Shown in pieces: positions 10,898 to 25,800 of a stretch of DNA of 64,000 nucleotides. Made by a program: the position numbers and the translations under genes. This DNA comes from Candidula unifasciata. Its lineage: Eukaryota > Mollusca > Gastropoda > Stylommatophora > Geomitridae. The stretch spans positions 231,501 through 295,500 of the forward strand of contig CAJHNH020008390.1 in NCBI GenBank assembly GCA_905116865.2, in the 5' to 3' direction. Numbering within the stretch: the first letter of the stretch is position 1; each line of letters opens with the position of its first letter. The notes under the pieces were generated by a model. That model ran no database searches. It was given only the letters and a program-made list of their open reading frames with translations, and was not told where the DNA came from.

Positions 10898-13800
10898 CTG
10901 TGGAAAGGGTAAACAGGGGGATGGGGGGGGGGGGGGGGGGGGGGATAAGAAATAAGAAGCAAGTCATCTATAACCCATATTTTTATAGACCACTAAAATT
11001 CAATGGGTGATCTGGTGGCTATCATGCCAGCTGCCTATACTTCCTCAGACATTTCCCAGTACCAACATAAGGCTGGATCAACCTGGGAGCTCAAGTCACT
11101 GATAACAATTTGCTTTGATGAAGATTTTAACCCAAAACCTTTCAGCCAACAGGCAGAGGACTAGCTACTCCACTGCTGTGACTCTCAAGTTATTGTGTAA
11201 TGGTAACTGTGCTAAAAAGAATTTCAATGAAGTCTTTATGTAAAGTGAACTGTGCCAAAAAGCATGTTTAATATAGTCTAACTGTTCAAATATATGCACT
11301 TTTCAGTCCAATATGGTGGATAAGCTGGCCAGCTGTTTTAGTCTTGGCTGGAATTTTGCTTATGCAATGAGACTCGAATCTCTTTGCACTGGAACCTACA
11401 GGGACCAAAAAAAAAGGAAGAACAAAAAACACTTGGAGAAGGGAACTAGAGAGCGACATTAAAAAGATAGGGAGGGCATGCGAGGTTTATGCGAGTGGGA
11501 AGCTTAGAACGACCTGGCATGAGTTGGCTGGGGGCCTATGCTCCATTGGGGGGTAGAAGGCAGAAGAAGAAGAAATTTGCTTCAAGTCACATACTTTGCT
11601 GCTGCATTCCCCATATGTAGACTGAAAGTATATAGTTCCATCACCAAGCTACTGGACTGAATGCATAGTGTGGAGCTGCTGATTTCCTTGTCTTTTATTT
11701 GCAATGTTTTTTTTGACCATACTCAACATGGAATGTGTTGTCTTTCTTCTTCTTTTTCGCATTCACCAGCTGTAAACTCCGGCAGAAAGTTCTGGTTGTT
11801 CATCCCCTACTGGACTGCAGTCCTGTTCCAGAACCTGAGTGTTGCATGTGCATCCGTTTTACAGATCTGACTCATTTGTATGCAAACTGCTGGTTCCTTG
11901 CCTCTCAGGCAGATGCACTCCGACTTTGAAGAAAGCTCCCAGTTAGCCGAATCCTACAACACGCTTCTGGGTAGGCAGTGGGCCTATTCTTGTTTACCCT
12001 ATAACACGGCCCCGGAACTCACACGGGGAGGTATGTGTTGTCAACTGCAGATTCTGAAAAATGGTGGATGGTTTCTTGTGCAACACTGCAAGTGCAACTG
12101 CTGATATACTGTAATAACAGCTGCTTCCATTGATGATGAACTGTAATAACAGCTGCTTCCATTGATGATGAACTGTAATAACAGCTGCTTCCATTGATGA
12201 TGAACTGTAATAACAGCTGCTTCCATTGATGATGAACTGTAATTACAGCTGCTGAATTTTTTTTTTCCACTTGTGGCGGCTGCCTCAATGCTAGTGATCT
12301 TCAGATGAAAAGACCACAGACCTCTATAAAGTCTGTGGTGCTACACATTTCTTCCACTCTGTTCCACACAGCTTGGTTTCCACTGGAGTTAGAACTGGAC
12401 AAACCTCTGATATATCTACTGTATGCAGAGGTGACAGGTTCCATTCCTGGCACAGAAACTACAGCTTTCGACTTGTATGTTGTTTAGTATGTCCTTCTTT
12501 CATTTGACTTCTTTCTATGACTGCTGATTAATAAATTGTCTGTTTGTTTATTATATATGTATATATATAATATTGCATGTAGAGAGCATGTCTTTTTACT
12601 CATTCAGTATTCTGTGGTGCCAGTTACGAGGCAAAGGTCTTTAAAAAGTAAATGATGACTTACTTCATTTCTCCCCGACTTCAAGATTGGTCCAGGCAGG
12701 TAGAGTGTCTTCTGGGGCCCCATACTCCAGTAACGTCCTAAGTTGAATCCATTGACAATCAGAACACCTTTGCCCCATCCCTAGCATCAGAGTTCAATGC
12801 AGACTCATTAAAATCTGGTAATTGAGATTTGGTCTACACTACAATAGTCCACCATAAGGAAACAGCACCACTGTAAAGAATGTGACTGTAGGGAAATGTC
12901 ACCAATGTTCTTTGTACTTTAGCTAAGTGTAGGGAAATGTCCCCAATGTTCTTTGTACATTAGCTAAGTGTAGGGAAATGTCACCAATGTTCTTTGTACA
13001 TTAGCTAAGTGTAGGGAAATGTCATCAATGTTCTTTGTACATTAGCTAAGTGTAGGGAAATGTCACCAATGTTCTTGGTACATTAGCTAAGTGTAGGGAA
13101 ATGTCACCAATGTTCTTTGTACATTAGCTAAGTGTAGGGAAATATCACCAATGTTCTTTGTACAATAGCTAACCGTAGGGAAATGTCACCAATGTTCTTT
13201 GTACATTAGCTAATTGTAGGGAAATGCCATCAGTATTCTTGGTACAATAGCAAGCCATAAGGAAATGTCACCAATGTTCTTTTTACATTAGCTAAGTGTA
13301 GGGAAATGTCACCAATGTTCTTGGTACATTAGCTAAGTGTAGGGAAATGTCACCAATGTTCTTGGTACAATAGCTAACTGTAGGGAAATATCACCAATGT
13401 TTTTTGTACAATAGCTAACCGTAGGGAAATGTCACCAATGTTCTTTTACATTAGCTAATTGTAGGGAAATGCCATCAGTATTCTTGGTACAATAGCAAGC
13501 CATAGGAAAATATCACCAATGTTCTTGGTACAATAGCTAAAGGCAGAGAAATATCACCAATGTTCTCAGTACACTAGTCAGTTACACGTAAATACCACAC
13601 ATGTCTCTGGTTCAAAAGCAACCCTAAGAAAATTCCACACATTTCTATTACAGTGGTCAACAACAGGGAAATGCCACAATGCTGCCAGTGTGACAGGCAG
13701 GATTACAGAACTCAGTAGTCAACCTCCACCAATGTCTTTAGTACAACACTCACACATAATGATATGCAGCCAATGTCTGCAACACTAACAGTCAACCGTA

Positions 13801-16800
13801 GCCAAATGCCATCATTGTTTCTAATATGATACCCCACTAAATGTAAATGCCACCAATGATTCCAGTACAACAGCCACCCCTGACCAAATGCCACCACATC
13901 AAGAACATGAAAACTGCAGGGAAACACGGCTAAAGGAAACTGTCTAGGCACAATAAAGTTGGTGACACTGAACTATCATCATCCAGTAGTTTACCCTGTT
14001 CTCAACATTGTCCTCAAAACAGTCAGTTAAAATCTCTCTCTCTTTCTATCAAAATGCACATTCACAGTTCCTCAGCCATAAAGCAGAGACTGAACACCCA
14101 GGAACATTCAGCTGGGCAACAAACGCCTGATGAAGCTGGACAGCAAAAAGTAAAAATATCACAACCATGCTGTAAACAGGCATAAAATAATCATGTCCTC
14201 TGATCAGTGCTGGATTTAGGCATTTTTCAACTAAGCTGTAGCTTAGCACCTCATAATCTGCAGGTGCCTCCACACACTTCTTTCCTTCTACACATGCAGT
14301 TTTCTTTCAATATAATTTAAATTCAATGTTTGTTCAATACAGCCGTTTAGTGGATTCTGTAATATAATTTCTGTGGTTTTGCAGAAACATTCTCTATTAT
14401 TTCTTCTACCATAAATTAAATGACAACATATTTTCATCATCCATATATTTTAGAGTTTCTGAGATAAGTTGGTGTCATTAAAAAATGCAGGGCCTCAGGG
14501 ATTCATGTAGCTTAGGGCTTCAACAAGTAAAAATCCAGCCCCGCCTCTGACAAATTAAAAAGAAGACTGAAGAATTCTGGGAAAATGGAAGCTAAGACCA
14601 CATCATCATTGTTCTCCATGTGGGTGCTGGGACCTCTCTGTGGGACAACTGAACAGACCCACTGTCTCTCTAAGAAGCTTGTCCTAGCAGCTGACTAATT
14701 AGGGGTTTCCTTCAAAGCAAGAGTGCGTCTGCCTCAGAGGCAAGGAACCAACAGTCTGCATACAAATAAGCCAGATCTGTGAAATGGATGTGAATGCAAA
14801 ACTGAAGTCCTGGGACAAGAACAAAGTTGAGAAGTGGTTGAACAAACCGAAATTTCTGCCGGAGTTACAGCTGGCGAATGTGAAGAACAAGCAGAAGCTC
14901 ATTACTGTCATCATCATCATCACCATCAAATGCCTTGTCGACTGGTGTGGGTGATCATGCCTCTCTACAACCTGTAGTCTACAACAGCATGTATCAGGTC
15001 TAGTGCTGACACCTCACAATGCCATGACTAAAGGCTGTCACAAATCTTCTTGTCTTCCTCTATAACAGACTGAGCTATCCAGACATACCAAAGATCTGAT
15101 GGCAAACACAGACAAGTATTACCTCCATTTTAACAAATGTGTCGTTGGGCTTTCCTGTGATATTCAGATAAGCTCGATACAATGTCGGGGCTAGTTTCTC
15201 CCCGTCTGATCTGTCCTTAAGCTTTCTCTCGTGATCTTCCACAGAGGACCAGGTGGATGACCTCGACAAACTGATGTGAAAAAAGACATGGATTCAAAGA
15301 ATATAATAGATTGATGCGAACTTGGCAAAACGTCAAATGGCCAGTGTTGTGGAGGTAACCTGTGCGAAAAACTAATGCATACTTATTTTGAATAGTGAAG
15401 TAGATATGTCATGTACTGCCCCAATGCTTACTGACTGGCTCATAAAAAGTCGACAATCTGTGTCAATTACTGTAAATTTCCTTTTTGGGAAACACATGAC
15501 TTTTGGAACACACTTTAACGGACTAAAGGGCAAATATCATACAAATAACAGATTATTTCTTCTTCTGTCTTTTATTCTCAGTGGAGCCCTCATGCTAAGT
15601 CATTCTATCCTTCACTAATAAACAAAGCTCACTCCAAGACTTCCCCACCTTTTTTAACTTCATTTTCTAGCTTCTTTCGCCATGTGTTTTTGGTCTGTCT
15701 CTTTATCTATGCCCCTTTGGGTTCCAAATCAAAAACATTCTAGCTATATTGTCCTCATGATTTATTAGTATGCATCCAATCCAACAAATGGCAATTAAAC
15801 AGTAACTACACAGAGGAGTGGCTAGACTGACACATGGAGAGTGGAGATAGCATAGTGGTTGGACAGACCCATGAGGAGTGGAGCATACTAGCTAGACTAA
15901 TTCTAAGGGGGGTTGGGGGGAGGGGAGGGGTGGAGCTAACATAGAGAAGGCTAGACTGACACACAGGGGATGAAGCTAGCATAGAAGCTAGAAAGCTAGA
16001 CTGACAAATGGGCAGTGGAACTAGATTAGTGGCTGGATTGACACACAAGGGGTGGAGCTAGCATAAAGGCTAGACTGACACAAGAGGGGCAGAGCTAGCA
16101 TAAAGGCTAGACTGACACAAGAGGGGTGGAGCTAGCATAAAGGCTAGATTGACACAAGAGGGGCAGAGCTAGCATAAAGGCTAGACTGACACAAGAGGGG
16201 CGGAGCTAGCATAAAGGCTAGACTGACAAAAGAGGGGTGGAGCTAGCATAAAGGCTAGACTGACAAAAGAGGGGTGGAGCTAGCATAAAGGCTAGACTGA
16301 CACAAGAGGGGCAGAGCTAGCATAAAGGCTAGTCTGACACACGAGGGGCAGAGCTAGCATAAGGGCTAGACTGACACATGAGGGGCAGAGCTAGCATAAA
16401 GGCTAGACTGACACAAGAGGGGTGGAGCTAGCATAAAGGCTAGACTGACTAGAAAAAACATATATTTAACTGAGGATTCAAACCTGTCTTCTGCATGTCA
16501 ACCCAGCATTGTTAACCACTCAACCAGCCACTCTTCTTTACAGTTCAATAAACAAGTGACCACGTTCTAATCGGCATTCAAATATACACAAGACCCAAGT
16601 TGAGACAGAAGTACACAACAGCAAACATAAATCACTTTGTGGTCTCAATGGCCAAGTGGTCAGCTTGCCTGCCTCATGCTCTGAAGGTCATGGGTTCATT
16701 TCATGGCTGCATTTTTTGCAGTTCATGAGTGCAATTTTCATGTAGATCCCTAGGGATCACCTCTAAAACTGCAGATTTTGCGCTACTTGCAGGGAGCTAG

Positions 16801-19800
16801 CAGTTCTGCAGAGAGACTGAGCCATATGGGAGAAAACCCAGTGCAATGAAGTCAACACTCTCAACTTTAACTTGACACATCAATGACGACACTGTACGTA
16901 AAATTACATCTTGCACTGTTCTGGGCTGAAGTTGATGAAGCGGATATTCCACTCTTCGATGATGTCAAATATGTACCGAAACACTGGTCCCTGCAGACCT
17001 GCGGACAATCAACGGGGGTTATCAAAGTTAGTGAATAAAGGCATCATTTGCTAAAAAAAGCTTTTGTATAAGCAAATATCATCAGAGCAAAGAGAAAATG
17101 CTGACATGTGCTCCAACACTGTCAACTGTATGCTGCCAACAGAGACGCAATCTGGGCTGTTCCAACCATAATGAAGACAAAGCTGCATGGTAAACAAGGA
17201 GATCTGAACTGCACAATACATCTCGTAAAGGCTACCAGTCTCCTGGTATAAGTATTCTGACAGGAGGACTGAAAAAGAAGAGCTATGAGAACTGTCAACA
17301 CAGCTGTAAGTAACAAGTAATAAATGTTAAAAGAGCTGTAAGTAACAAGTAATAAATGTTAAAAGAGCTGTTAGTAACAAGTAATAAATGTTAACAGAGC
17401 TGTAAGTAACAAGTAATAAATGTTAACAGAGCTGTAAGTAACAAGTAATAAATGTTAACAGAGCTGTAAGTAACAAGTAATAAATGTTAACAGAGCTGTA
17501 AGTAACAAGTAATAAATGTTAACAGAGCTGTAAGTAACAAGTAATAAATGTTAACAGAGCTGTAAGTAACAAGTAATAAATGTTAACAGAGCTGTAAGTA
17601 ACAAGTAATAAATGTTAACAGAGCTGTAAGTAACAAGTAATAAATGTTAACAGAGCTGTAAGTAACAAGTAATAAATGTTAACAGAGCTGTAAGTAACAA
17701 GTAATAAATGTTAACAGAGCTGTAAGTAACAAGTAATAAATGTTAACAGAGCTGTAAGTAACAAGTAATAAATGTTAACAGAGCTGTAAGTAACAAGTAA
17801 TAAATGTTAACAGAGCTGTAAGTAACAAGTAATAAATGTTAACAGAGCTGTAAGTAACAAGTAATAAATGTTAACAGAGCTGTAAGTAACAAGTAATAAA
17901 TGTTAACAGAGCTGTAAGTAACAAGTAATAAATGTTAACAGAGCTGTAAGTAACAAGTAATAAATGTTAACAGAGCTGTAAGTAACAATGAACTCTTTGT
18001 GGACGTATCGTCACCCTAGTGGCTTCTGAATTCAACACGTTTGGATGGATCACCACTTAAGTGGCTCCACAAAGTTAATTTGTTTGTTCATTCGTTCGAA
18101 ACTCTAATACTGTTTCGTCTGCTGGGAAAACGATTTCTGTATAAACATGTTCTGAAAAACTAGAATTAGCAAAACTGAGTCCTTTTGTCTGGAAGCTGGT
18201 GCCGTGTTTAGAAAACTTTCTGATTTGTTTTAAATTATTTAGATGTAATAAAATGTGCACATGATTGTTCTGCACCGAATGATCTGGGAAAAGATCCAGA
18301 ACTGTCAATTCGATTCTGTCATTGATGAATCTCAGCCAGACAGTCACAACAGTCTTGATACTATGACTGATAATGCATGTGCCAAACGTACTGCTGATAA
18401 TATAGGTAAGGTTGAAGTTTAAAAAAAATTATTATATCATCTCTGTTTTGATCAGCTGTTTCAGGAATTCAGTTATGAAATTTGACATGTCATACAAAAA
18501 TTGTCAGAAAATCCAAAGTATATAAATTAACTGTTTCAGATCAAGACTAGCTGATGCATAATCAAATAGAGAAGACATCAAACAGAGAAGACATGTGAAC
18601 TCTTAGAAATGGATAGCAGTGTTGTTGAACAAGTTACAAGTAAGGTAAGCACAACATTTTATGTGTAAATAATCTTCATATGTGTCTAACATTATTGAAT
18701 GTTGTGGGATTTTAATAATTTTGTATTTGTAATAATGACAAATAGTTTATTTTTATTCTACACTCATTTCTCTTTAATTTTATATATATAAGTTTCTATA
18801 CAGCCATTACTTTTCTACAGGAAGGATTTAGCTTTGTCATTTTGCAGTAAAAAATTTCTACACAAAATTAAAGCTGTCCAAACCCCAGAATTTTTTTAAA
18901 ATCCTCAAACAGTTAATAAATGTTAACACAGCTGTAAGTAACAAGTAGTAAATGTTAACACAGCTGTAAGTAACAAGTAGTAAATGTTAACACAGCTGTA
19001 ACTAACAAGTAGTAAATGTTAACACAGCTGTAAGTAACAAGTAGTAAATGTTAACACAGCTGTAAGTAACAAGTAGTAAATGTTAACACAGCTGTAAGTA
19101 ACAAGTAGTAAATGTTTGTTTGTTTGTTTTAGTATCCAAAAGCCATGAGTTTTTAACCCTTAGGCTCGGTATTATGGATATCGCAACCTTTCGGCCTTGA
19201 TTCCACTGTAAATCTGGAAGAAAATGTGGCTTTCCTGCCTACCCCAGGGATTGAACCCGGACCACAAGGAGTTCGTCACCCGGTCTCCGCGCAATCCGGT
19301 TTAGCCCCCTACGCTAGAGAGCCGGGCAGTAGTAAATGTTAACAGAGCAGTCAGGAACAAGTAACAAATGTTAACAGACATAAAGGAAGAGGTTGTCTGG
19401 CTGACTGGTTGTGCTGGATGATTGGTTGGACTGGCTGGTATGATACATGGATTGGTTGGACTGGCTGGTATGATACATGGATTGGTTGGTCAGTTTATTA
19501 ATCTGATGGTTATGGAAAAGAACTCTTTGAGTCCCATGGACCACATCATACGTTCAAAGGTTCCTACACAGAAGCCTACTGAACGAAAGTTGCGCTAAGT
19601 TTTCATCTCTTTTGACTACCTCTTAGGCCATTTTTGCTAAACCCTCTAGGACTCAAAGAGATAATACGTAACTTACAAATGGTGATCACAAAATAAAATG
19701 TACCTTTACGCTGGTGATCAAATAAAGCACTTTCCATTGGTGAATAGTTGACTCTGCCTAAGTTCTCAACCATCAAATCCAAACGCTGCGACGGTTTTTT

Positions 19801-22800
19801 GGGCTTTTTTTCTATCTTGCTTGCAACTTCCTGTAGATTCAACAAGACAACAAAAATTTTCAACTTCCAGAACTACTGGGCATCTCTACAGCCTGTATGA
19901 CTGTAAACAGATGATCTTATAGCTTTTATAACAGTATGATTGAGTTGTGACAGAGAAGAGATGAGAGCATCACCAGGTAGTATCCCCTATTACATCAGTG
20001 CTGACATGGAAGAGATGAGAGCATCACCAGGTAATATCTCCTATTACATCAGTGGTGACATGGAAGAGATGACAGTAAACCAGGTAACAGTATACCAGGT
20101 AATATCCCCTATTACATCAGTGGTGACATGGAAGAGATGAGAGCATCACCAAGTTATATCCCCTATTACATCAGTGGTGACATGGAAGAGATGACAGCAT
20201 CACCAGGTAATATCCCCTATTACATCAGTGGTGACATGGAAGACATGACAGCATCACCAGGTAATATCCCCTATTACATCAGTGGTGACATGGAAGAGAT
20301 GACAGTATACCAAGTAATTTCCGCTATTACATCAGTGGTGACATGGAAGAGATGAGAGCATCACCAGGTAATATTCCCTATTACATCAGTGGTGACATGG
20401 AAGAGATGAGGGCATCACCAGGTAATATCCCCTATTACATCAGTGCTGACATGGAAGAGATGACAGCACCACCAGGTAATATCCCCTATTACATCAGTGG
20501 TGACATGGAAGAGATGACAGTAAACCAGGTAATATCCCCTATTACATCAGTGCTGACATGGAAGAGATGACAGCATCACCAGGTAATATCTCCTATTACA
20601 TCAGAGCTGACATGGAAGAGATGACAGCATAACCAGGTAATATCCCCTATTACATCAGTGCTGACAAGGAAGAGATGAGAGCATCACCAAGTAATTTCCA
20701 TTAGGGAAATCAGTGGTGACATGGAAGAGATAAGAGCATCACCAGGTAATATCTCCTATTACATCAGTGGTGACATGGAAGAGATGACAGTAAACCAGGT
20801 AATATCCCCTATTACATCAGTGCTGACATGGAAGAGATGACAGCATCACCAGGTAATATCTCCTATTACATCAGAGCTGACATGGAAGAGATGACAGCAT
20901 AACCAGGTAATATCCCCTATTACATCAGTGCTGACAAGGAAGAGATGAGAGCATCACCAAGTAATTTCCATTAGGGAAATCAGTGGTGACATGGAAGAGA
21001 TAAGAGCATCACCAGGTAATATCTCCTATTACATCAGTGGTGACATGAAAGAGATAAGAGCATAATGCTTAATTTTCAAATAAGAATTATCATCACAGCA
21101 CTCAGGACATTCCCATAAGCGCTCCATCCCCCTCTTCAGCAGCAAGCACAGAGCTCCAGTTCCAGTAGCACTAATAGCAGTGGGATTGTAAATCCGTCTC
21201 ACCTTTCGCTTGAGTGCTGATCAGATCCCCTGGTCACTCCTCGCAATACCATTCTATTCAAACCAAGATGACCCATCGGTGCCTCCGCACTCTTCACTCG
21301 TCCCTAAACGGCCCTTACAACATCTAGCGTGTCATGCATCAATTCACCACCAGGGGACCTTACAACATCTAGCTTGTCATGCATCAATTCACCACCAGGG
21401 GACCTTACAACATCTAGCTTGTCATGCATCAGTTCACCACCAGGTTGTGCAGAACCAGCCAGTCTATCACTGTTCATTTCCTAATACACCGGCACATTCT
21501 GAGGAAAATATAAAAGGGTGCTAACTACCCTGGACCTCTGAAACTATGCTTGCCACTCTTCACGGAGCACACCAGTCTACACCGTTCTCAACATACTCTG
21601 TGAGAGGTTACAACTATGACATGTGTGTACAGTTGATTCTGAAACCAGCAAAAGGCTGCAGTGACTGCCTCCTTCCCAAACTAATTGTTGTGGTGACATA
21701 TGCCAGGCTTTGTTGCACTAAGCGATGTCCATTCACTTTTGCTAAGAACCCCCACGCACTTCGTCTGCCTCTCAGCACAGAGCCATCTGTATAGATTATT
21801 ACCTCGGGAAGGGTCCAACCCTCTGTAAATGAAACTTTTCTGACTTGTATATAGTGACCTGTTTATGAGACGCATAGTTGATGCTATTGGCTCTGTTCGC
21901 CCCTGCACAGACATCTGTGAGCTCCAGATATAAATATATTAACTAATAACAGCATTTAGGAGGTTTTCCTTAGAGCTAAATGGCTTTTTCAAAGCCAAAA
22001 TGACGTGCCATTTTCTCTGAAACCTTGATGATAGAGGTCAGACCCAATAGTTTTGTATATTTAAAAAAAATGCCCTTGGGATTGTCACTTTAGCTATCGA
22101 GATTGTGCTTTGTGCTAAATTATTAACAGGTGGCTAGCAATTCTGCAGAGAAAGACAGATCTTTTCAACTTAAATGTAAACTATAAAATACTCTAAACAA
22201 CTCTGAACAATCAATGAAATGAAAGCAGCAAGTTACAGAAAAATAAAGGGGTCCTAAAATGTGTATTCCATAGTTTCATGTTGAGGCTTTATGAAGACCA
22301 GGCCAATAATGACACCTCCAGAGTGTCGAGTCAGTCGAGTGTCAAAGTACAACATTTACTCTGGCAGGGAGGCACTGACTCATTTTAAGGTTACATTCCC
22401 AGTTTGGTTTGAACAAAGGATCAACATTATGGCACAAGGGTAGTAACCCATAAGTGCTCCGTTCAACTTCTAACTCAAGTCTGAGTCCAAAGAATCTCAG
22501 CGCAATGCACAAACTCTGCAGCACTGACGAGGATCCTGAAATACTTTAGGTAGATTTTAAACTCAAAATTTTGCCCAGGCAGCGTTGTTAGGCTACTCTT
22601 TTCAATTTCCAACTGCCAAGGGATTTTTTAATGTGCGCAACAATGTAAGTGGGTGTCCGATTTAATGCCCAGAGACCAGGGGAAATTAATAGAAGTCCAT
22701 GCGGAAAAATTCCAGCCTTCACTTTTGCCTGAACCTAGAACCTCCAGCATTCGAGGTGAGCGCCATGCCTCGAGACCACTCAGCCCCCGCTACCTTCCCA

Positions 22801-25800
22801 GTATAGTAAACAGGTAAATATAACTTTTGATTTTCATATTTTCAAGTGTGTCCTTCAATCTCTTTCCTTCTTTCTGTGAATGCTAATCCATACATATAAA
22901 TTTAATAATGCTGACAAACAGAATACACTGAACAATTTATTGCCTGGCATATTTTGCTGCATCTCATCAGGGGATAAGGACCTTTATTCATTTCTGTGAC
23001 TGGCCTTCTCTTTCCAGTGGTGACTTTAAGTGATTGCAGGACTGCCTGTTTATTATCTATTTATATCCTCTTGGTCTGCCTCATGCTCTACTTACATTCA
23101 ACTCTTTTGTGGACTAAATTTCTGTTTCTCTGTTATCCGCTATTCTCTCTATATGCCCAACCATCGCAGTCTATTAGTCCCTATGATGCCAGTAATCAGT
23201 GGTGATTTAATCAGATCATGATTTCACTGTTGCTTCTCACTCTCCATTCCCCATTATTTGCATCTTTGATGGGTCTAAAGATGTGACAGAATTCTTCTCA
23301 AAAGCCTGTAATAAGGCTTCATCTCTTTTAGCTGTACACCTGTTTCAGAGCCATATACAACACGTGGTCTGATCAGTTATTACGATCACAGTAATCAATA
23401 TAACCAACAAATAAAAACAATGGGTGCAAAAAGTCACAGAAAAAAAAAAACTCAGAGACTTTTAAACGAACCGAGGAAAATAAAACAATGAAATGAAATA
23501 TAAATTCCGTAAGGAAACAATGCAGGATAAAGTAACTGATAACAAGATGACCTGGGCTTTAACCAGAAAGCGGAACAACCATTGAGCTTTGTCAAAGATC
23601 TGCTCGTAATCACTGGAATAGTTATACATGTATTCATAGGGATCTCTCTGAAATGGCAAGTGCATACATAGTCAGTGAGAAGTGCACACATGAACAGTAT
23701 CAAGATCGCATAAGTTCAGTGTCAAGTGCACATCTGTTCATAATGTCACATGCATTTGTATTTGCACACAAACTTTTCCCTAAAGCTATGAAATTTATAA
23801 AAAGATATCTGTGTTCTGCCCCAACCTTCCTTTGAAGGTTGGCCAGGAAGCATGCGGCTGTCATCGACCAGTCCACCATGGCGCATGATCAGTGGGCCAA
23901 ATGGCCAAGATGACCAAACAACAACAAGGTTCTGAAATGTCCCCCAAAACTAACTAGAAAGGGTAACTTGGACAAACAAAAAGCCTGATGAAGTTGGATG
24001 TGTTGGCTGAAAGGTGCCAGCCAATACTGCAGCTCTTCTGTAAACAGGCAAAATACAATCATGTCTCTAGGACAAACGATGAAGAAGAAGAAATAATGCT
24101 GTATGTAGGTCTTGTTAGTCTTGTCAGAAAGCAACTAACTGCCTATGATACTGCAACCAGACAGACAGACGGAGAAGCAGGGCCAATAGGCAGACATTTC
24201 ACACAGACAGCCACATGTATAGACTGATAAACAGACATACAGACAGATAGGCAGATGAATAGAGGGAAAGACTGACATACAAATAGACAGACTGTCAACC
24301 TGTGGGTACACACTAAGAATGCAGGTGACACCTGGCCAATGTGCCCGTTAGGGGGCCCTAACTATAACTTCTTCAGAGGCTGAACAGGGTATCTGGGATC
24401 TGTCTTGTTGGTCTGCTGTCCAGGCTGAGATTTTGAAATATCAGCATGGGTCTGGTAACCCTCTAATCAGCAGCCTGGAGGGGACACACTGATCAACTGA
24501 CAGTGAAACTGATAGTAGATATGTAGTTTAGTAAATAAAAATCAGATGACAACTTCTCTTCTCTTTGGCAGCTTCTGCAGCATGCTTTGTTCTAAATGTT
24601 TTTTTGTTAACTTTCATATAGTATTAACCATGGCAATCCCTGGGAGTCGCTGTGGCACAGCAGCTAGAAGCTCGCCTGCCAATCAGATGGCCGTAGGTTC
24701 GCTCCCTGGCGGAGCCGACCTTTTTTTAATGGTCCTTTACTTTTTTATGACCAGCTCCAGCAAACAGGTCTACGGAAATTCCCCTTTTTAAACCGGTCCA
24801 GGGCCGGTCTGTGCTCACCACTGTTATCGAGTACATTTATACACATATTCAAATACAGTTTAATTAACTTGCAACATATTTTATTGAATATTTTATTATT
24901 ATTTTATTTTCGAATGGCTCATTTATATATCTTCATAAAGATAATTCATTTAATAAAATATGTTGCAAGTTAATTAAACTGTGGTTTAATTTGTGTATAA
25001 ATTTACTCGAGAACAATGGTGAGCACAGACCAGCATGCCTTACAAAAGGATAATTTCCATAGACCTCTTCGGCCTTACTGCTGCAGCTGGTCCTGAACAG
25101 ACAAAGCAACCGAAGGAAAGAATCAAGCGACATGGGCAACATGTGGTCTCGACAATCCTGCCTTTGTGCTAAAGACAGGAGAACTTCATCCCTGGCCTCA
25201 GTATCACAATGGGCTTTGATTCCAATGCCTCCCGACATCAACATGGGACACTATTGTTTGATAAGATGGAAATGTGCCAACAACTAAACAGACAAAAACA
25301 TACACACACAAAGAGGAATATGAAGACAGGGAGGGTGATTCAGAGGTAAAAAGACAAATATAAAAGAGAGGAAGGGTGATTCAGAGGTAAACAAGACAGA
25401 AACAACAATTAATTAGATAAAGGTGCCTCTGTGGGGGATTCTGTAGAAAAGATTGGATGACACTGATAATGCTGAATGCACTCACCTGCCACGCTTTGTC
25501 CCAGTTGTAATGAAGAAACTGGTGCTCCTCCTCGACCGTCTTCCTGATGTTGTCCATGACAAAGAAGGCCTCGCTGTTTAAGACAGCCTAGATGTCAACC
25601 AGGAATATCAATAAACACAGAGATTAAACAGTTGCCGTGACATCACAGAAACTCAGACACAGATGAAAGCAACAACATAGGAGGAACAGAATTAGGGACA
25701 AAGCCGGCAAGAGTAACAGTGAGAGAACTCAGAGGAATCTGCAAGAGATTCTTCTGCCTTTCTAGCCCCCAATGGAGCATAGGCCTTCAACAACTCACGC

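Noticed and set aside
16870..16998. Premature end of the GH35 protein at the TAA after exon 15
   Set aside because: A GTAATT donor lies immediately before it, and the resulting phase 2 joins exon 16, which continues the family homology through exons 17 and 18.
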